DNA of 64,000 nt from Thalassobius sp. Cn5-15 (GCF_022347685.1 NZ_JAKRGF010000002.1:248001-312000), one strand, 5' to 3'. Shown: positions 16,276 to 25,362, numbered from the stretch's first letter. The notes: generated by a model from the letters alone, not told the origin. Numbers and translations are program-made.

Positions 16276-16902
16276 ATGGCTGGAACTATTCCTGACCTTC
16301 ACGCAGAGGTCCGCACGGGGACAGGCAAGGGCGCCGCTCGTCAAGCACGTCGCGATGGCAAAGTCCCCGGTATCGTATTCGGTGGCGAAGCAGAGCCGCT
16401 GGCAATCAACATCCCCTTCAACGACCTGCTGAAGCGCCTGAAAGCTGGCCGCTTCAAGTCGACCCTGTTCAACCTGAAGGTTGAAGGTCAAGAAGACGTG
16501 CGCGTGATCTGCCGCGACGTTCAGCGTGATGTTGTCAAAGACCTGCCGACTCACATCGACCTGATGCGTCTGCGCCGCACCACCCGCATCAACCTGTTCA
16601 TCAACGTGAACTTCGAAAACCAAGATGACTGCCCCGGCATCAAAAAAGGTGGCGTACTGACCATTGTACGTCCCGAAGTTGAACTGGAAGTTCTGGCTGG
16701 CGACATCCCTGAGTCGATCACCGTTGATCTGGCAGCAGCCAACATCGGCGACGTTCTGCACATCTCCGACGTGACCCTGCCCGAAGGCGCCAAGCCGACC
16801 ATCGACCGTGACTTCGTTATCGCGAACATCTCGGCTCCGTCGGGCCTGCGTTCGGATGAGAACGAAGCGGAAGACGGCGAAGCAGAAGGCGGCGAAGAGT
16901 AA
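16276..16902 (+). CDS. rplY: Ribosomal protein bL25 (Ctc-type, long form)
   Basis: The 208-residue protein is the long L25/general-stress CTC form. Residues 1-95 ([19 protein letters not shown]... KVPGIVFGG) form the 5S rRNA-binding L25 domain, and the remainder ([17 protein letters not shown] ... [14 protein letters not shown]) the C-terminal TL5 domain. The tail is strongly acidic, as usual in alphaproteobacteria. It binds 5S rRNA in the central protuberance of the large subunit. It is followed by a strong terminator and, after a leftward gene, by pth, its usual neighbour. Confidence 0.97.
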   Translation: MAGTIPDLHAEVRTGTGKGAARQARRDGKVPGIVFGGEAEPLAINIPFNDLLKRLKAGRFKSTLFNLKVEGQEDVRVICRDVQRDVVKDLPTHIDLMRLRRTTRINLFINVNFENQDDCPGIKKGGVLTIVRPEVELEVLAGDIPESITVDLAAANIGDVLHISDVTLPEGAKPTIDRDFVIANISAPSGLRSDENEAEDGEAEGGEE

Positions 16903-16933
16903 TCTTCACCCGACTTTTGATCGTACAAAAAGA

Positions 16934-16966
16934 AACGCGGGACAGATCACTGTCCCGCGTTTTTTC
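16934..16966 (+). terminator. Terminator after rplY
   Basis: Twelve-bp perfect stem AACGCGGGACAG with CTGTCCCGCGTT, loop ATCA, then a run of T. Confidence 0.95.
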
Positions 16967-16998
16967 TTTGTGCAGCTGCCTGAAATTCGGATGGGCAA

Positions 16999-17322
16999 TC
17001 AGGCGCTTTCGTGCAGCACGGTCTGGAATCCCTCAAACTGCGGCGGGCCAGCCATCAGGCCTTTGGTGCCGCTGTTGCCGGCATTCTTGTGGGCATCACG
17101 GAACTGCTGGGACTTGGTCCACGCAATAAAGTCTTCCTCAGTCTCCCACAGGGTGTGGGACGAATAGAGGCGGTAGTCCTCAGTCGCGGGGCCTTTCAGC
17201 ATGCGAAATTCCTGATAGCCTTTCAGCTCGTTCAGGCGGCCTTCACGCTGGCGCCAGACTTCTTCAAACTCTTCTTCTTTGCCAAGGACCACCTTGAAAC
17301 GGTTCATCGCGATATAGGACAT
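16999..17322 (-). CDS. Antibiotic-biosynthesis-monooxygenase-fold protein (HmoA-like)
   Basis: The 107-residue protein starts MSYIAMNRFKV and contains the ABM/IsdG-type ferredoxin-like fold: an Asn in the first strand (MNRFKV), FEEVWRQREG in the first helix, GYQEFRML, then YSSHTLWETEEDFIAWTKSQQF with the conserved Trp. These residues match haem-degrading monooxygenases of the HmoA/IsdG group, which open the haem ring with Asn and Trp as key residues. Other ABM-fold enzymes are possible. The start at 17322 follows an AAGGAAAAGG ribosome site; the frame extends upstream without family similarity. The gene lies alone between rplY and pth, opposite strand. Confidence 0.78.
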   Translation of the reverse strand: MSYIAMNRFKVVLGKEEEFEEVWRQREGRLNELKGYQEFRMLKGPATEDYRLYSSHTLWETEEDFIAWTKSQQFRDAHKNAGNSGTKGLMAGPPQFEGFQTVLHESA

Positions 17323-17536
17323 GCCTTTTCCTTTACTGAAATGGGGGAGAGGCTGGCAGGAACACACGTTCGGCTGGCTACGCGCACCTTTGCGCTGATG
17401 CGCGGCGAAGGTCAACGGGACGCGACGGCGCAGGCAGGGGTTTTGTGTGCCAGCCATTTGACGTAAAACGCCCAAACACCCGAATGACCCGGCCCCATTG
17501 ATCCGGCCCCCTGTTCAAACCCAGAGGAATGACCCC

Positions 17537-18274
17537 ATGCAGCTTTTCGTTGGCCTCGGCAATCCGGGCGCAAAATATGCCGGTAACCGCCACAACATCG
17601 GCTTTATGGCGCTGGATGCGATTGCCCGCGATCATAACTTTGCTCCGTGGCGCGGCAAGTTTCAGGGGCAGGTCAGCGAAGGTCGCCTGGGCCGTGAAAA
17701 GGTCATCCTGCTAAAGCCAGAAACCTTTATGAACCTTTCCGGTCAGTCGGTCGGCGAAGCGATGCGGTTTTACAAACTAACCCATGACGATGTGGTGGTC
17801 TTTCACGACGAACTGGATCTGGCACCGGGCAAATGCCGGGTGAAACAGGGGGGCGGCCACGCGGGGCACAACGGGTTGCGCTCTATTCACCAGCATATCA
17901 GCCCCGAGTACACTCGCGTGCGTCTGGGCATCGGTCATCCCGGTCACAAGGACCGCGTGTCGGGCTATGTGCTGGCCGATTTTGCCAAGGCCGAGCAAAC
18001 CTGGCTGGACGATCTGATGCGCGGCATTTCCGATGGTGCGGCGCATCTGGCCGAAGGTGACAATGGCAAGTTTCAGAACGCCGTTGCCCTGCGGGTGAAC
18101 CCACCGCGCAGCTCTGGTGGGCAAAAGGGCGAACAGGGCGGCAAGCCTCAGGGCGCATCGACGAAGGCAGACACACCCAAGGCTGACCAACCTGCCGCGA
18201 AACCCACCAAACCTGCTGCGGATCAGCCCGACACCCGATCCGCGATGGAACGGTTGCTGGACAAATTCAAATAG
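17537..18274 (+). CDS. pth: Peptidyl-tRNA hydrolase with basic C-terminal extension
   Basis: The 245-residue protein begins MQLFVGLGNPGAKYAGNRHNIG, containing the catalytic His of Pth (NRHNIG, His near residue 20). FMNLSGQSV, the HDELDL segment with the catalytic Asp, and GGGHAGHNGLRSI are also family-specific. It frees tRNA from prematurely released peptidyl-tRNA in the cytoplasm. The catalytic domain ends near residue 190; the remaining ~55 residues are low-complexity (Gln, Lys, Pro, Ala) and end in the short helix RSAMERLLDKFK. Such tails occur in alphaproteobacterial Pth. The start follows an AGGAATG ribosome site. Confidence 0.96.
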   Translation: MQLFVGLGNPGAKYAGNRHNIGFMALDAIARDHNFAPWRGKFQGQVSEGRLGREKVILLKPETFMNLSGQSVGEAMRFYKLTHDDVVVFHDELDLAPGKCRVKQGGGHAGHNGLRSIHQHISPEYTRVRLGIGHPGHKDRVSGYVLADFAKAEQTWLDDLMRGISDGAAHLAEGDNGKFQNAVALRVNPPRSSGGQKGEQGGKPQGASTKADTPKADQPAAKPTKPAADQPDTRSAMERLLDKFK

Positions 18275-18364
18275 TCCGCGCAAACGCTTTACCTAACGGC
18301 ACCACCTCACCCCCTTGCCCCATGCCAGTCCCGCATGGTCATCTGCGGGTCGGGAGGATTGCTT

Positions 18365-19531
18365 ATGCGTATAGTATTTAGGTGGGCTGCACGGCTCGTT
18401 CTTTTGTCGTGTCTGGCCGTTTTGGTCGTAGGTGTCTGGAAACGCGAAGAGGTCACACGTCTCTTGGCGGTGAACAGCCTCTTTGCCGAAGACAAGATCG
18501 TCAGCAACTTTTCCAACATGGACCAACTGTTCTGGACCAAACCCGTTCTGCGCGGTGATGGCCCTGTCAGCCCGCTGCCCCAAGGCGCAGCTATGACCCT
18601 ACCTGCTGGATCGGACGATTGGATCAAACAGCGCGCGCTCACTGGCCTTTTGGTGTTGAAAGGCGGCGAGATCCGGCATGAAAACTACTACCAAGGCACC
18701 ACGCCACAAGATCGCCGCATCAGCTGGTCGGTGGCAAAATCCTTCCTGTCGGCGCTCTTGGGCATTCTGGTGGACGAAGGGGCACTGGCGCTGGAGGATC
18801 CGCTGACCCAATACGTTCCTGCGCTTAAGGGATCAGCCTATGAAGGCGCCCGCGTGATCGACGCGTTGCACATGGCCAGCGGGATCGCGTTCAACGAGGA
18901 CTATCTGGATTTCTATTCCGACATCAACAAGATGGGCCGCGTGCTGGCTCTGGGCGCGTCGATGGACAGTTTCGCCACCAGTCAGGACCGTGTGCGCGAT
19001 GCACCGGGGGCAAGCTGGAAGTATGTCTCGATCGACACACATGTGATTGCAATGGCGATCCGTGGTGCGACGGGGCGCAACATCCCCAGCCTGATGCAGG
19101 AAAAGCTGATCGCGCCGCTGGGTCTGGAAGATGACGCGCTAATGATCACCGATGGTCTGGGCGACAGCTTCGTTCTGGGCGGCCTCAACATGCGTCTGCG
19201 CGACTATGGCCGGTTTGGCCAGATGGTGCTGCAGGACGGTGTCTGGCAAGGCAAACGCATCCTGCCTGAAGGCTGGGTCAAACGGTCCGGCACGTTCACC
19301 GCCCCCACCGCCGAAGGGCAACAAGCCTATGGCCTGCACTGGTGGGGCGCACGCGACCCACGCGAAGGTGAGTTTTTCGCGCGCGGGATTTATGGTCAAT
19401 ATGTCTACATCAACAGACCGCAGGATGTTGTGGTGGTCGTCACCTCGGCCGACCGCCTGTTCCGAGAAAAAGGCGTCAGCGACGAAATGGTCGATATGTT
19501 GCGCCAGATCGTGGCAGCAGCGCAGAGCTAA
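18365..19531 (+). CDS. Serine beta-lactamase-fold hydrolase, membrane-anchored
   Basis: The 388-residue protein starts with a hydrophobic anchor or signal (residues 5-25), followed by a class C beta-lactamase/PBP fold. The Ser-x-x-Lys catalytic motif is SVAKS near residue 130, within ISWSVAKSFLSALLGILV; the later DALHMASG and RDYGRFGQMVLQDG segments and the GLHWWG block are typical of esterase-like members annotated as 6-aminohexanoate-oligomer hydrolase-type. Likely a periplasmic esterase or amidase rather than a resistance enzyme; the substrate is unknown. An excellent GGAGG ribosome site decides the start at 18365. It is transcribed alone, 84 bp upstream of the DUF2237 gene. Confidence 0.85.
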   Translation: MRIVFRWAARLVLLSCLAVLVVGVWKREEVTRLLAVNSLFAEDKIVSNFSNMDQLFWTKPVLRGDGPVSPLPQGAAMTLPAGSDDWIKQRALTGLLVLKGGEIRHENYYQGTTPQDRRISWSVAKSFLSALLGILVDEGALALEDPLTQYVPALKGSAYEGARVIDALHMASGIAFNEDYLDFYSDINKMGRVLALGASMDSFATSQDRVRDAPGASWKYVSIDTHVIAMAIRGATGRNIPSLMQEKLIAPLGLEDDALMITDGLGDSFVLGGLNMRLRDYGRFGQMVLQDGVWQGKRILPEGWVKRSGTFTAPTAEGQQAYGLHWWGARDPREGEFFARGIYGQYVYINRPQDVVVVVTSADRLFREKGVSDEMVDMLRQIVAAAQS

Positions 19532-19615
19532 CCCTCACGGTCTTCCCACTCGGGAAGAAGAGGAAAAGGGACGGGCCTGCAGGTTCTGTCAGAGCGCACG
19601 CGAAGGAGAAAATGC

Positions 19616-19990
19616 ATGGTTCATCCCCTGCCCGCAATCAACGTACTGGGCGCCACATTGACGCCCTGTTCAACCGATCCTGTGACCGGCTTTTTTCGCG
19701 ATGGTCATTGCAACACCTGCCCCGAGGATCAGGGATCCCACACCGTCTGCGCGGTGATGACGGCAGAGTTTCTGGCGTTTTCCAAATATCTTGGCAACGA
19801 CCTCAGCACGCCGGTGCCGGAATACGACTTCCCCGGTCTAAAACCGGGGGACCAATGGTGCCTGTGCGCAAGCCGCTTCATGCAGGCCCATGTGGAGGAT
19901 TGTGCACCCCAGGTTCGCCTTGCCGCCACTCACCAGCGTGCGCTGGAAGTGGTACCGCTGGAGCTGCTGCAGCGTTACGCAATCGACTGA
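19616..19990 (+). CDS. DUF2237 family protein
   Basis: The 124-residue protein matches the DUF2237 pattern closely: NVLGATLTPCSTDPVTGFFRDG, then CNTCPEDQGSHTVCAVMT, FLAFSKYLGNDLSTP, and GLKPGDQWCLCASRF. The many conserved cysteines suggest metal binding, but no biochemical role is established. Family members are widespread in proteobacteria and cyanobacteria as small cytoplasmic proteins. Its last 16 bp overlap the convergent LuxR-type regulator gene. Confidence 0.92.
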   Translation: MVHPLPAINVLGATLTPCSTDPVTGFFRDGHCNTCPEDQGSHTVCAVMTAEFLAFSKYLGNDLSTPVPEYDFPGLKPGDQWCLCASRFMQAHVEDCAPQVRLAATHQRALEVVPLELLQRYAID

Positions 19991-20508
19991 GCGCTGCGAT
20001 CCCCCTGCCCTGCCTCGCCAGCTTCATGCGTGCCGTCCAGCAGATCCTCGATGAACAGGCTCAGCAGTTGCGCACGATTGCTGACCTCTGCCTTGCGGTA
20101 GATCGCATTGCTTTGCGCCTTCACAGTGCCGGGAGAAGTGTTGCGCAGGCTGGCAATCTCTTCGATGCTGCAGCCCTTCAGCGAAAACAGTGCGACCTCG
20201 CGTTCCGCCGGCGTCAGCGCCCATCCGCGGAACCGCTCTTCCAAATGGTCGTGAAAGGCGCTCTGCACCACGCGCAGGCTCTCCTCTGCCTGCTGGGTGC
20301 GCTGCATGGATCGACGGAAGGCAATCCAGCCCAGCACCACGCCAAGGATCAGGCCAAGGGCGGCCCCCACCTCTAGCAATTCGCGGGTTTGCCAACTGAT
20401 CGGCGAGGCGCGCAGCCCCACCACGGTGGCCAGAATGTCAGACACAAAGAAGACAGCGCAGATCGCCTGCAGCAGGATCAGAATGATCAGGGGGACAGAT
20501 TTGGTCAT
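19975..20508 (-). CDS. Membrane-anchored LuxR-type regulator
   Basis: The 177-residue protein has two N-terminal membrane segments (residues 6-30 and 45-66), a coiled-coil-like linker (RTQQAEESLRVVQSAF), then a C-terminal LuxR/GerE helix-turn-helix: LTPAEREVALFSLKG, CSIEEIASLRNTSPGTVKAQSNAIYRKA, with the typical spacing. No receiver domain is present, so it may sense the membrane or envelope directly through its TM region. The same strand carries two secreted Asp-rich PepSY-like proteins upstream, 42 bp away at the nearer end, suggesting a functional group. DNA binding by a membrane-tethered LuxR domain has precedent in CadC-like logic, but the target here is unknown. Confidence 0.85.
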   Translation of the reverse strand: MTKSVPLIILILLQAICAVFFVSDILATVVGLRASPISWQTRELLEVGAALGLILGVVLGWIAFRRSMQRTQQAEESLRVVQSAFHDHLEERFRGWALTPAEREVALFSLKGCSIEEIASLRNTSPGTVKAQSNAIYRKAEVSNRAQLLSLFIEDLLDGTHEAGEAGQGDRSAQSIA

Positions 20509-20550
20509 GCGGCACTCTCCGGCGCGCAGATAACGGCGGGGCGATGGAGG

Positions 20551-21033
20551 TTAATAGTCATCGTCACCGCCGTCATCGTCATCATCGCCACCGTCATCAT
20601 CATCAAAATCGTCGGCATCGCCGTCATCGTCCCAGTCGCGGTCGTCATCCAGATCACCGTCAAGATCGCCTTCAAGATCGCCTTCAAGATCACTGTCCGG
20701 ATCATCGTCCATGTCCTTCCAGTCCCCTTTGTCATCATCGCGATCGTCATCATCATCCCATGTGGGCGCAATGGTGCGATGGTCGCCCTCGTCCTTCTCA
20801 TCCTCCCAATGGTCACGCAGCACCTGACCTGTGCGGGGATTCACGATCACCTCGCGCTCCGCCCCCTTACCGGTGGCTTCAATGCGGATACGTCCCAGAA
20901 AGGTGCGTGACACTTCGACCCGGTCATAGCCCTGATCAATCAACTGCTGTGTCACATGATCGACAATCGGGTTGGCCTGTGCTTGCGCAGCAAACGCAGC
21001 CAGCGCCAGAATGGCAAAAGTTCGGCGGATCAA
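20551..21033 (-). CDS. Secreted PepSY-like protein with Asp-rich tail (copy A)
   Basis: The probable start is TTG at 21033, after a GAGGACC ribosome site; this gives a 160-residue product with a clear signal peptide ending AAQAQA. Residues 22-80 (VTQQLIDQGYDRVEVSRTFLGRIRIEATGKGAEREVIVNPRTGQVL, in part) resemble a single PepSY-type beta-alpha-beta unit. From about residue 85 to the end the sequence is dominated by Asp with Gly, giving an extremely acidic, probably disordered tail. Such tails can bind calcium or magnesium. Its neighbour at 21174 has the same layout, so the pair arose by duplication. Function is unknown. Confidence 0.75.
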   Translation of the reverse strand: MIRRTFAILALAAFAAQAQANPIVDHVTQQLIDQGYDRVEVSRTFLGRIRIEATGKGAEREVIVNPRTGQVLRDHWEDEKDEGDHRTIAPTWDDDDDRDDDKGDWKDMDDDPDSDLEGDLEGDLDGDLDDDRDWDDDGDADDFDDDDGGDDDDDGGDDDY

Positions 21034-21122
21034 TGTTCGGTCCTCTGCACGGTTATAGTCACACAGGCTGCGCCCCACCCTCGCTGGCATGACGTACGGA
21101 TGCAAGGGGGCTGGACGCAGGA

Positions 21123-21143
21123 GGCTGCCCCAGTGGGGCAGCC
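21123..21143. terminator. Hairpin between the two Asp-rich protein genes
   Basis: GGCTGCCCC faces GGGGCAGCC with a 3-base loop. It lies between the tandem paralogues and could attenuate read-through from copy B to copy A. No clear T-run follows on the minus strand. Confidence 0.5.
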
Positions 21144-21173
21144 ATGTGATTGTGGGGCTATCAGGTGTCCCGA

Positions 21174-21767
21174 TCAGAGGTCATCGCGACCGTCATCAGA
21201 ATCGTCGTCACCGTTGTCATCATCGCCGTCATCGTCTTCGTCGTCTTCGTCGTCTTCGTCCTCGTCCTCGTCGTCTTCAATGTCGGCATCATCAAGATCG
21301 CTGTCGTCCATATCACTGTCATCAAAATCGTCGTCAACGCCGCCGTCCATGTCGTCGCCCATGTCGTCGCCCATGTCCCCGTCCATATCATCATCCATGT
21401 CGTCCATGTCGTCAGTCATGCCGTCATCCATGTCATTATCCATGTCATCGTCCAAATCGTCGAACTCGTCGTCGATATCGTCGTCCCCTTCTCCGACGTC
21501 GTCATCCTCGTCGTAGCGTTCCACCTCATGAGACAACACATCCCCGTCGCGGGCGTCATAGGTGGTTTCAATGGCGTAGCCGTCACGCACCGCTTCGACG
21601 GTGACTTCCATACCGTCGGCGTAGACTTCAACCTCGTCATAGCCTTCGCGGTTGAAGTGCTCGACCACCGCTGCGACGAAATCATCAGGCGTTGCGGGCA
21701 CCTGAGCGTGCGCCTGTGCAGTGAACCCGAAGGCGATGGTGGTGGTGGTGATCAGAATACGTTTCAT
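21174..21767 (-). CDS. Secreted PepSY-like protein with long Asp/Met-rich tail (copy B)
   Basis: The 197-residue product starts MKRILITTTTIAFGFTAQAHA, a signal peptide, after a GAGGAGC ribosome site. Residues 25-85 (VVEHFNREGYDEVEVYADGMEVTVEAV and DARDGDVLSHEVERY) form a PepSY-like unit parallel to that in copy A. The remaining ~110 residues consist of Asp, Glu, Met and Gly in imperfect repeats such as DDMDDDMDGD and DSDMDDSDLDD. At DNA level this is a GAC/GAT/GAG-rich imperfect triplet repeat, prone to slippage. Periplasmic or extracellular metal binding is plausible, but not shown. It is the first gene of the group that ends with the membrane LuxR regulator. Confidence 0.75.
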   Translation of the reverse strand: MKRILITTTTIAFGFTAQAHAQVPATPDDFVAAVVEHFNREGYDEVEVYADGMEVTVEAVRDGYAIETTYDARDGDVLSHEVERYDEDDDVGEGDDDIDDEFDDLDDDMDNDMDDGMTDDMDDMDDDMDGDMGDDMGDDMDGGVDDDFDDSDMDDSDLDDADIEDDEDEDEDDEDDEDDDGDDDNGDDDSDDGRDDL

Positions 21768-21975
21768 GTCTGCTCCTCTTCCGTGTTGGCGGACGCCTTT
21801 TCGATGTCGGGTCCGATATGTGACGGCAAGCGGACAAAGCGCCTGCCACAGCGGAACCAAAGCGCGAGAGGCAGCACAAGACCATCACCCCAAAGATTAC
21901 ACCCGCGCTCTCAGAACGCGGGTTTAGGGGCATAAACCTTGGTTTATGGCAGATTTTCGGTTTTGCAGCGCGGGG

Positions 21976-22704
21976 TTACAGCTGCGCCTCCATCTGACGC
22001 AGGTGATCTTCAAATTCAGAACAGAACACCACTTCACGCGCTTCGGGGTCGTAGAAGGCGTTGGCCTCGCCGCAGCTTTCTTCGCGCACGGTTAGCTGCG
22101 TGGACAACGACAGCTCATTATTTAGGGCCTTTACCTCTTCGGCAATCACCTGCGCGGTCAGACTGTCTGTGTCACCCTCAAAGGTGATCGTTTGCCCCGC
22201 GCCCCGCGCTGTCAGTTCATCCAGCAAAACGCCCCAGCTGGCATCCGCCTGCTCATATTCCATCGGGCAATACTCCGCACGTTCCTGCGGCAGGTCAAAC
22301 TCCTTGGCGAACTCTTCCCGCGCATCAGGATTGGCACCGTAGAATAGACAAACCGTATTATAAAACCGCTGTTCATCAGGACCATGCGTGTCCCACCAGG
22401 CGATCTCTTCCACGCCGCCCTCACGCATTTCTGCCTCCCCGATGAAGCCCCAGGCTGCGTCATAGGCCAGCGCCTGCGCTGCCTCTTCTTCAAACAGGGT
22501 GTGGATCATCAGGATGGAAAACACATCCGCCGCATCCTCTTCCTGACCAAAGATCGGCACCTGTTCCAGATCGATCAGCGCATGGGCCAGTTCGTGGTAG
22601 AAGATGCCAAGGATATTGGCTTCAACAAAGCTGCTCTCGGCCTCTTCGGCCACGGCGGCGAACGGCATCAATGCGGCCAGTGCGGCGGGGATAAAACGGT
22701 TCAT
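21976..22704 (-). CDS. DUF4344 putative zinc metallopeptidase, exported
   Basis: The 242-residue protein has a signal peptide (ALAALMPFAAVA) and the motif FYHELAHALID near residue 36, an HExxH-type zinc-binding site. The later segments (DAADVFSILM, RFYNTVCLFYGANPD, RAEYCPMEYEQA, and SCGEANAFYD) match the DUF4344 family, whose members are predicted periplasmic metallopeptidases of unknown substrate. Cys residues could form disulfides outside the cytoplasm. A glutamate-rich composition is normal for the family. It is monocistronic, upstream of the Asp-rich protein genes on the same strand with a 208-bp gap. Confidence 0.85.
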   Translation of the reverse strand: MNRFIPAALAALMPFAAVAEEAESSFVEANILGIFYHELAHALIDLEQVPIFGQEEDAADVFSILMIHTLFEEEAAQALAYDAAWGFIGEAEMREGGVEEIAWWDTHGPDEQRFYNTVCLFYGANPDAREEFAKEFDLPQERAEYCPMEYEQADASWGVLLDELTARGAGQTITFEGDTDSLTAQVIAEEVKALNNELSLSTQLTVREESCGEANAFYDPEAREVVFCSEFEDHLRQMEAQL

Positions 22705-22779
22705 GATGGTCCTCCTTCAGAACGTGGCCCGACTATGCCAAGGGCTGCGCGCAGGTTGCAAGAAGGCGTCACACGAAAA

Positions 22780-22802
22780 CGGCCCGGGTTGCCCCCGGGC
22801 CG
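22780..22802 (-). terminator. Terminator after trpB
   Basis: Nine-bp stem CGGCCCGGG with CCCGGGCCG and a 5-base loop; on the minus strand TTTTC follows. Confidence 0.85.
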
Positions 22803-22829
22803 CAAGAACATTCATCTATGCCACGCCGA

Positions 22830-24083
22830 TCAGTCGGCGTCGCGACCTTCCAGACCAGCAAGGTCAACGCCAAGGTGACGCGCCACGGTAAAGATATCCT
22901 TGTCACCACGACCACACATGTTCATCACGATGATATGGTCTTTGGGCAGTTCTGGCGCGATCTTCATCACATGGGCCAGCGCGTGGCAGGGTTCCAGCGC
23001 AGGAATGATGCCTTCGCTTTCACAAGAGAATTGGAACGCCTCCAACGCCTCTTTGTCGGTAATAGACACGTATTTGGCGCGACCGATCTCATGCAGCCAG
23101 CTGTGTTCCGGCCCGATACCCGGATAATCGAGACCTGCTGAGATTGAATAGCCATCAAGTATCTGGCCATCGTCATCCTGCAACAGGAAGGTACGGTTTC
23201 CGTGCAGCACACCCGGGCGCCCACCAGTCAGCGAGGCGCAGTGTTCCATATCGTCGTTCACACCCTTACCGCCGGCCTCTACGCCGATAACATTGACGCT
23301 TTCATCGTCAAGGAAGGGGTGGAACAAACCGATGGCGTTTGATCCGCCGCCGATCGCTGCGATGATGGTGTCGGGCAACCGGCCCTCGCCCTCTTGTTCC
23401 TGCAATTGCGTGCGCACCTCTTTGCCAATGATCGACTGAAAATCGCGGACCATCGCCGGATAGGGGTGCGGACCTGCGGCAGTACCGATGCAGTAGAAGG
23501 TGTCGTTGACATTGGTCACCCAGTCGCGCAACGCGTCGTTCATCGCGTCTTTCAGCGTGCCGCGGCCCGATTCCACTGCGACGACTTCTGCCCCCAGCAA
23601 TTTCATGCGGAACACGTTCGGTTTCTGACGTGCAACGTCATGCGCGCCCATGTAGACCACACATTTCAAACCGAATTTTGCACAGACGGTGGCGGTTGCC
23701 ACGCCGTGCTGACCAGCACCAGTTTCGGCGATGATACGGGTTTTCCCCATGCGGCGCGCTAGCAGAATCTGACCCAACACGTTGTTGATCTTATGTGCGC
23801 CTGTGTGGTTCAGTTCATCGCGTTTCAGGTAGATCTTGGCCCCGCCCAAACGTGCGGTCATGCCTTCGGCAAAGTAGAGCGGCGAAGGACGGCCGACGTA
23901 GTGTTTCCACAGATCTTCCATCTCCGACCAGAAGGTGGGATCCTCTTTGGCGCGCTCATACTCCTCTTCCAGCGACAGGATCAGCGGCATCAACGTTTCA
24001 GACACGAAACGTCCACCAAAATCCCCAAAACGGCCCTTTTTATCGGGGCCTTTCATGAAGCTGTTGAAAAGGTCATTGGCCAT
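22830..24083 (-). CDS. trpB: Tryptophan synthase beta subunit
   Basis: The 417-residue PLP enzyme condenses indole with serine. The PLP lysine lies in [11 protein letters not shown], with [11 protein letters not shown] close by (present as [10 protein letters not shown]), the glutamine/glycine-rich phosphate loop is GGGSNAIG, and the C-terminal segments [11 protein letters not shown] and GRGDKD match TrpB. Length is standard. It follows trpF and a GNAT gene on the same strand but with a 173-bp gap, so it may have its own promoter; trpA is separate at 13226. Confidence 0.98.
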   Translation of the reverse strand: MANDLFNSFMKGPDKKGRFGDFGGRFVSETLMPLILSLEEEYERAKEDPTFWSEMEDLWKHYVGRPSPLYFAEGMTARLGGAKIYLKRDELNHTGAHKINNVLGQILLARRMGKTRIIAETGAGQHGVATATVCAKFGLKCVVYMGAHDVARQKPNVFRMKLLGAEVVAVESGRGTLKDAMNDALRDWVTNVNDTFYCIGTAAGPHPYPAMVRDFQSIIGKEVRTQLQEQEGEGRLPDTIIAAIGGGSNAIGLFHPFLDDESVNVIGVEAGGKGVNDDMEHCASLTGGRPGVLHGNRTFLLQDDDGQILDGYSISAGLDYPGIGPEHSWLHEIGRAKYVSITDKEALEAFQFSCESEGIIPALEPCHALAHVMKIAPELPKDHIIVMNMCGRGDKDIFTVARHLGVDLAGLEGRDAD

Positions 24084-24256
24084 CGGTGGCTCCTCAGCTC
24101 AGAAGGTCATAATCCCCATGTGCATAGGCCGCATGGGTGATTTTTACCAGCCTGTTTTACAGGCTGCATCAACGGGTTGTCACGTAGCGCAAGCTATATT
24201 GCCCCGCAATAGAGGCAAGAGTTTACCCCACGCGTGCCGCAAAAAAACACAAGAGA

Positions 24257-24721
24257 TCAGCCAAGCAACTTCTTGTACCCGATGTGGTCTGCTGAAAATC
24301 CAAGTCGTGCATAAAACCGTTGGGCATCTTCACGCGCTTTATTGGTGGTCAGCTGCAGCATAATGCAGCCTGCGTCCCGGGCGCGCCGTTCAGCATCGGC
24401 AAACATCAAGGCCCCGACGCCCTGACCGCGCAGGTCACTATGCACCCGTACATTTTCAATTTCGGCCCGCCGTGCGGCCTGCATTGAGAGGCCGGACATG
24501 CAAATCAACTGATAGGTGGCCACAACCTGCATCCCGGCAGCGCGTGTCTCGTCCACACCAACCAGCAACGCATTATTACTCTCGGCCCCAATCTGATCGA
24601 AGGCCTGAAAATAAGGGGCCAAGCTGTCACCTTCCCGGCCCTGCCCCAGAATATCGTCGCGCAGCAGGGCGACAATTTCAGGCACTTCACTGCGCTTTGC
24701 TGGGCGAAAAAGAATTGTCAC
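24257..24721 (-). CDS. GNAT-family N-acetyltransferase
   Basis: The 154-residue protein starts with ATG overlapping the trpF stop by four bases, so it is translationally coupled to trpF. It contains the acetyl-CoA-binding motif A as [28 protein letters not shown] and a motif B ending RFYARLGF. Substrate cannot be predicted; coupling to trpF in an operon with lapA and ihfB does not by itself reveal it. A roughly 170-bp gap separates it from trpB. Confidence 0.88.
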   Translation of the reverse strand: MTILFRPAKRSEVPEIVALLRDDILGQGREGDSLAPYFQAFDQIGAESNNALLVGVDETRAAGMQVVATYQLICMSGLSMQAARRAEIENVRVHSDLRGQGVGALMFADAERRARDAGCIMLQLTTNKAREDAQRFYARLGFSADHIGYKKLLG

Positions 24722-25362
24722 GCCAGAGCAGCGCGCAAAAATGCGTCCATCAAGGCAGGATCTTTCACGCCGGGCGCAGTTTCAACACCAGAACTGACAT
24801 CGACCTGACGTGCACCCGTGAGATTTTGCGCCCGCCCGACATTGTCAGGCGTGAGCCCTCCCGCCAGCATCCACGGCAGCGACCAGTATTTGCGCTTCAC
24901 CAATTGCCAGTCAAAGGACAGACCATTGCCACCAGGCAGATCGGCCCCTTTTGGGGCCTTGGCGTCAATCAACAGTTGATCAGCGACATCAGAATAGCGG
25001 TCTATTTGAACAACATCCGCCTCCGTGGCAATGCCCACGGCCTTCATGACAGGCAGCCCATAGCGGGCTTTTACCTCGGCCACACGTTCGGGGCTTTCGC
25101 TCCCGTGCAGTTGCCACATGTCGATGGCTACATCGTCGTTGATCGCATCAAGCGTCGCATCATCGGCATTTACAACCAGTGCAACCTTGGCCAGCCCGAC
25201 AGGCGCCGCCCAGGCCAGTTCGCGCGCCTCAGCAACGCTGACATTGCGCGGCGATTTTGGGAAAAAGACAAAGCCGACATAGGCTGCGCCCAGACGGCCA
25301 GCCAATTCAACATGGTCAGGCTGGCGCAGCCCGCAGATCTTTACCTTAGTGTCTTGGGGCAT
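24718..25362 (-). CDS. trpF: Phosphoribosylanthranilate isomerase
   Basis: The 214-residue TIM-barrel enzyme carries out the third step of tryptophan synthesis. KICGLRQPD at residues 7-15 contains the catalytic cysteine, [12 protein letters not shown] is the characteristic second strand region, [11 protein letters not shown] follows, the catalytic Asp is in [16 protein letters not shown], and [10 protein letters not shown] plus [15 protein letters not shown] bind phosphate. The start at 25362 lies 7 bp after the lapA stop. The gene shares an operon with ihfB and lapA, an arrangement common in Rhodobacterales. Confidence 0.97.
   Translation of the reverse strand: MPQDTKVKICGLRQPDHVELAGRLGAAYVGFVFFPKSPRNVSVAEARELAWAAPVGLAKVALVVNADDATLDAINDDVAIDMWQLHGSESPERVAEVKARYGLPVMKAVGIATEADVVQIDRYSDVADQLLIDAKAPKGADLPGGNGLSFDWQLVKRKYWSLPWMLAGGLTPDNVGRAQNLTGARQVDVSSGVETAPGVKDPALMDAFLRAALA

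Noticed and set aside
18365-19531. Antibiotic-resistance beta-lactamase
   Set aside because: It has the Ser-x-x-Lys fold but resembles esterase or oligomer-hydrolase members; nothing in sequence supports a resistance role.
20544-21604. Long plus-strand reading frames rich in His/Arg or Val/Ile across the Asp-rich region
   Set aside because: They are the complement of the GAC/GAT repeats in the two minus-strand acidic protein genes and carry no family resemblance or ribosome sites.
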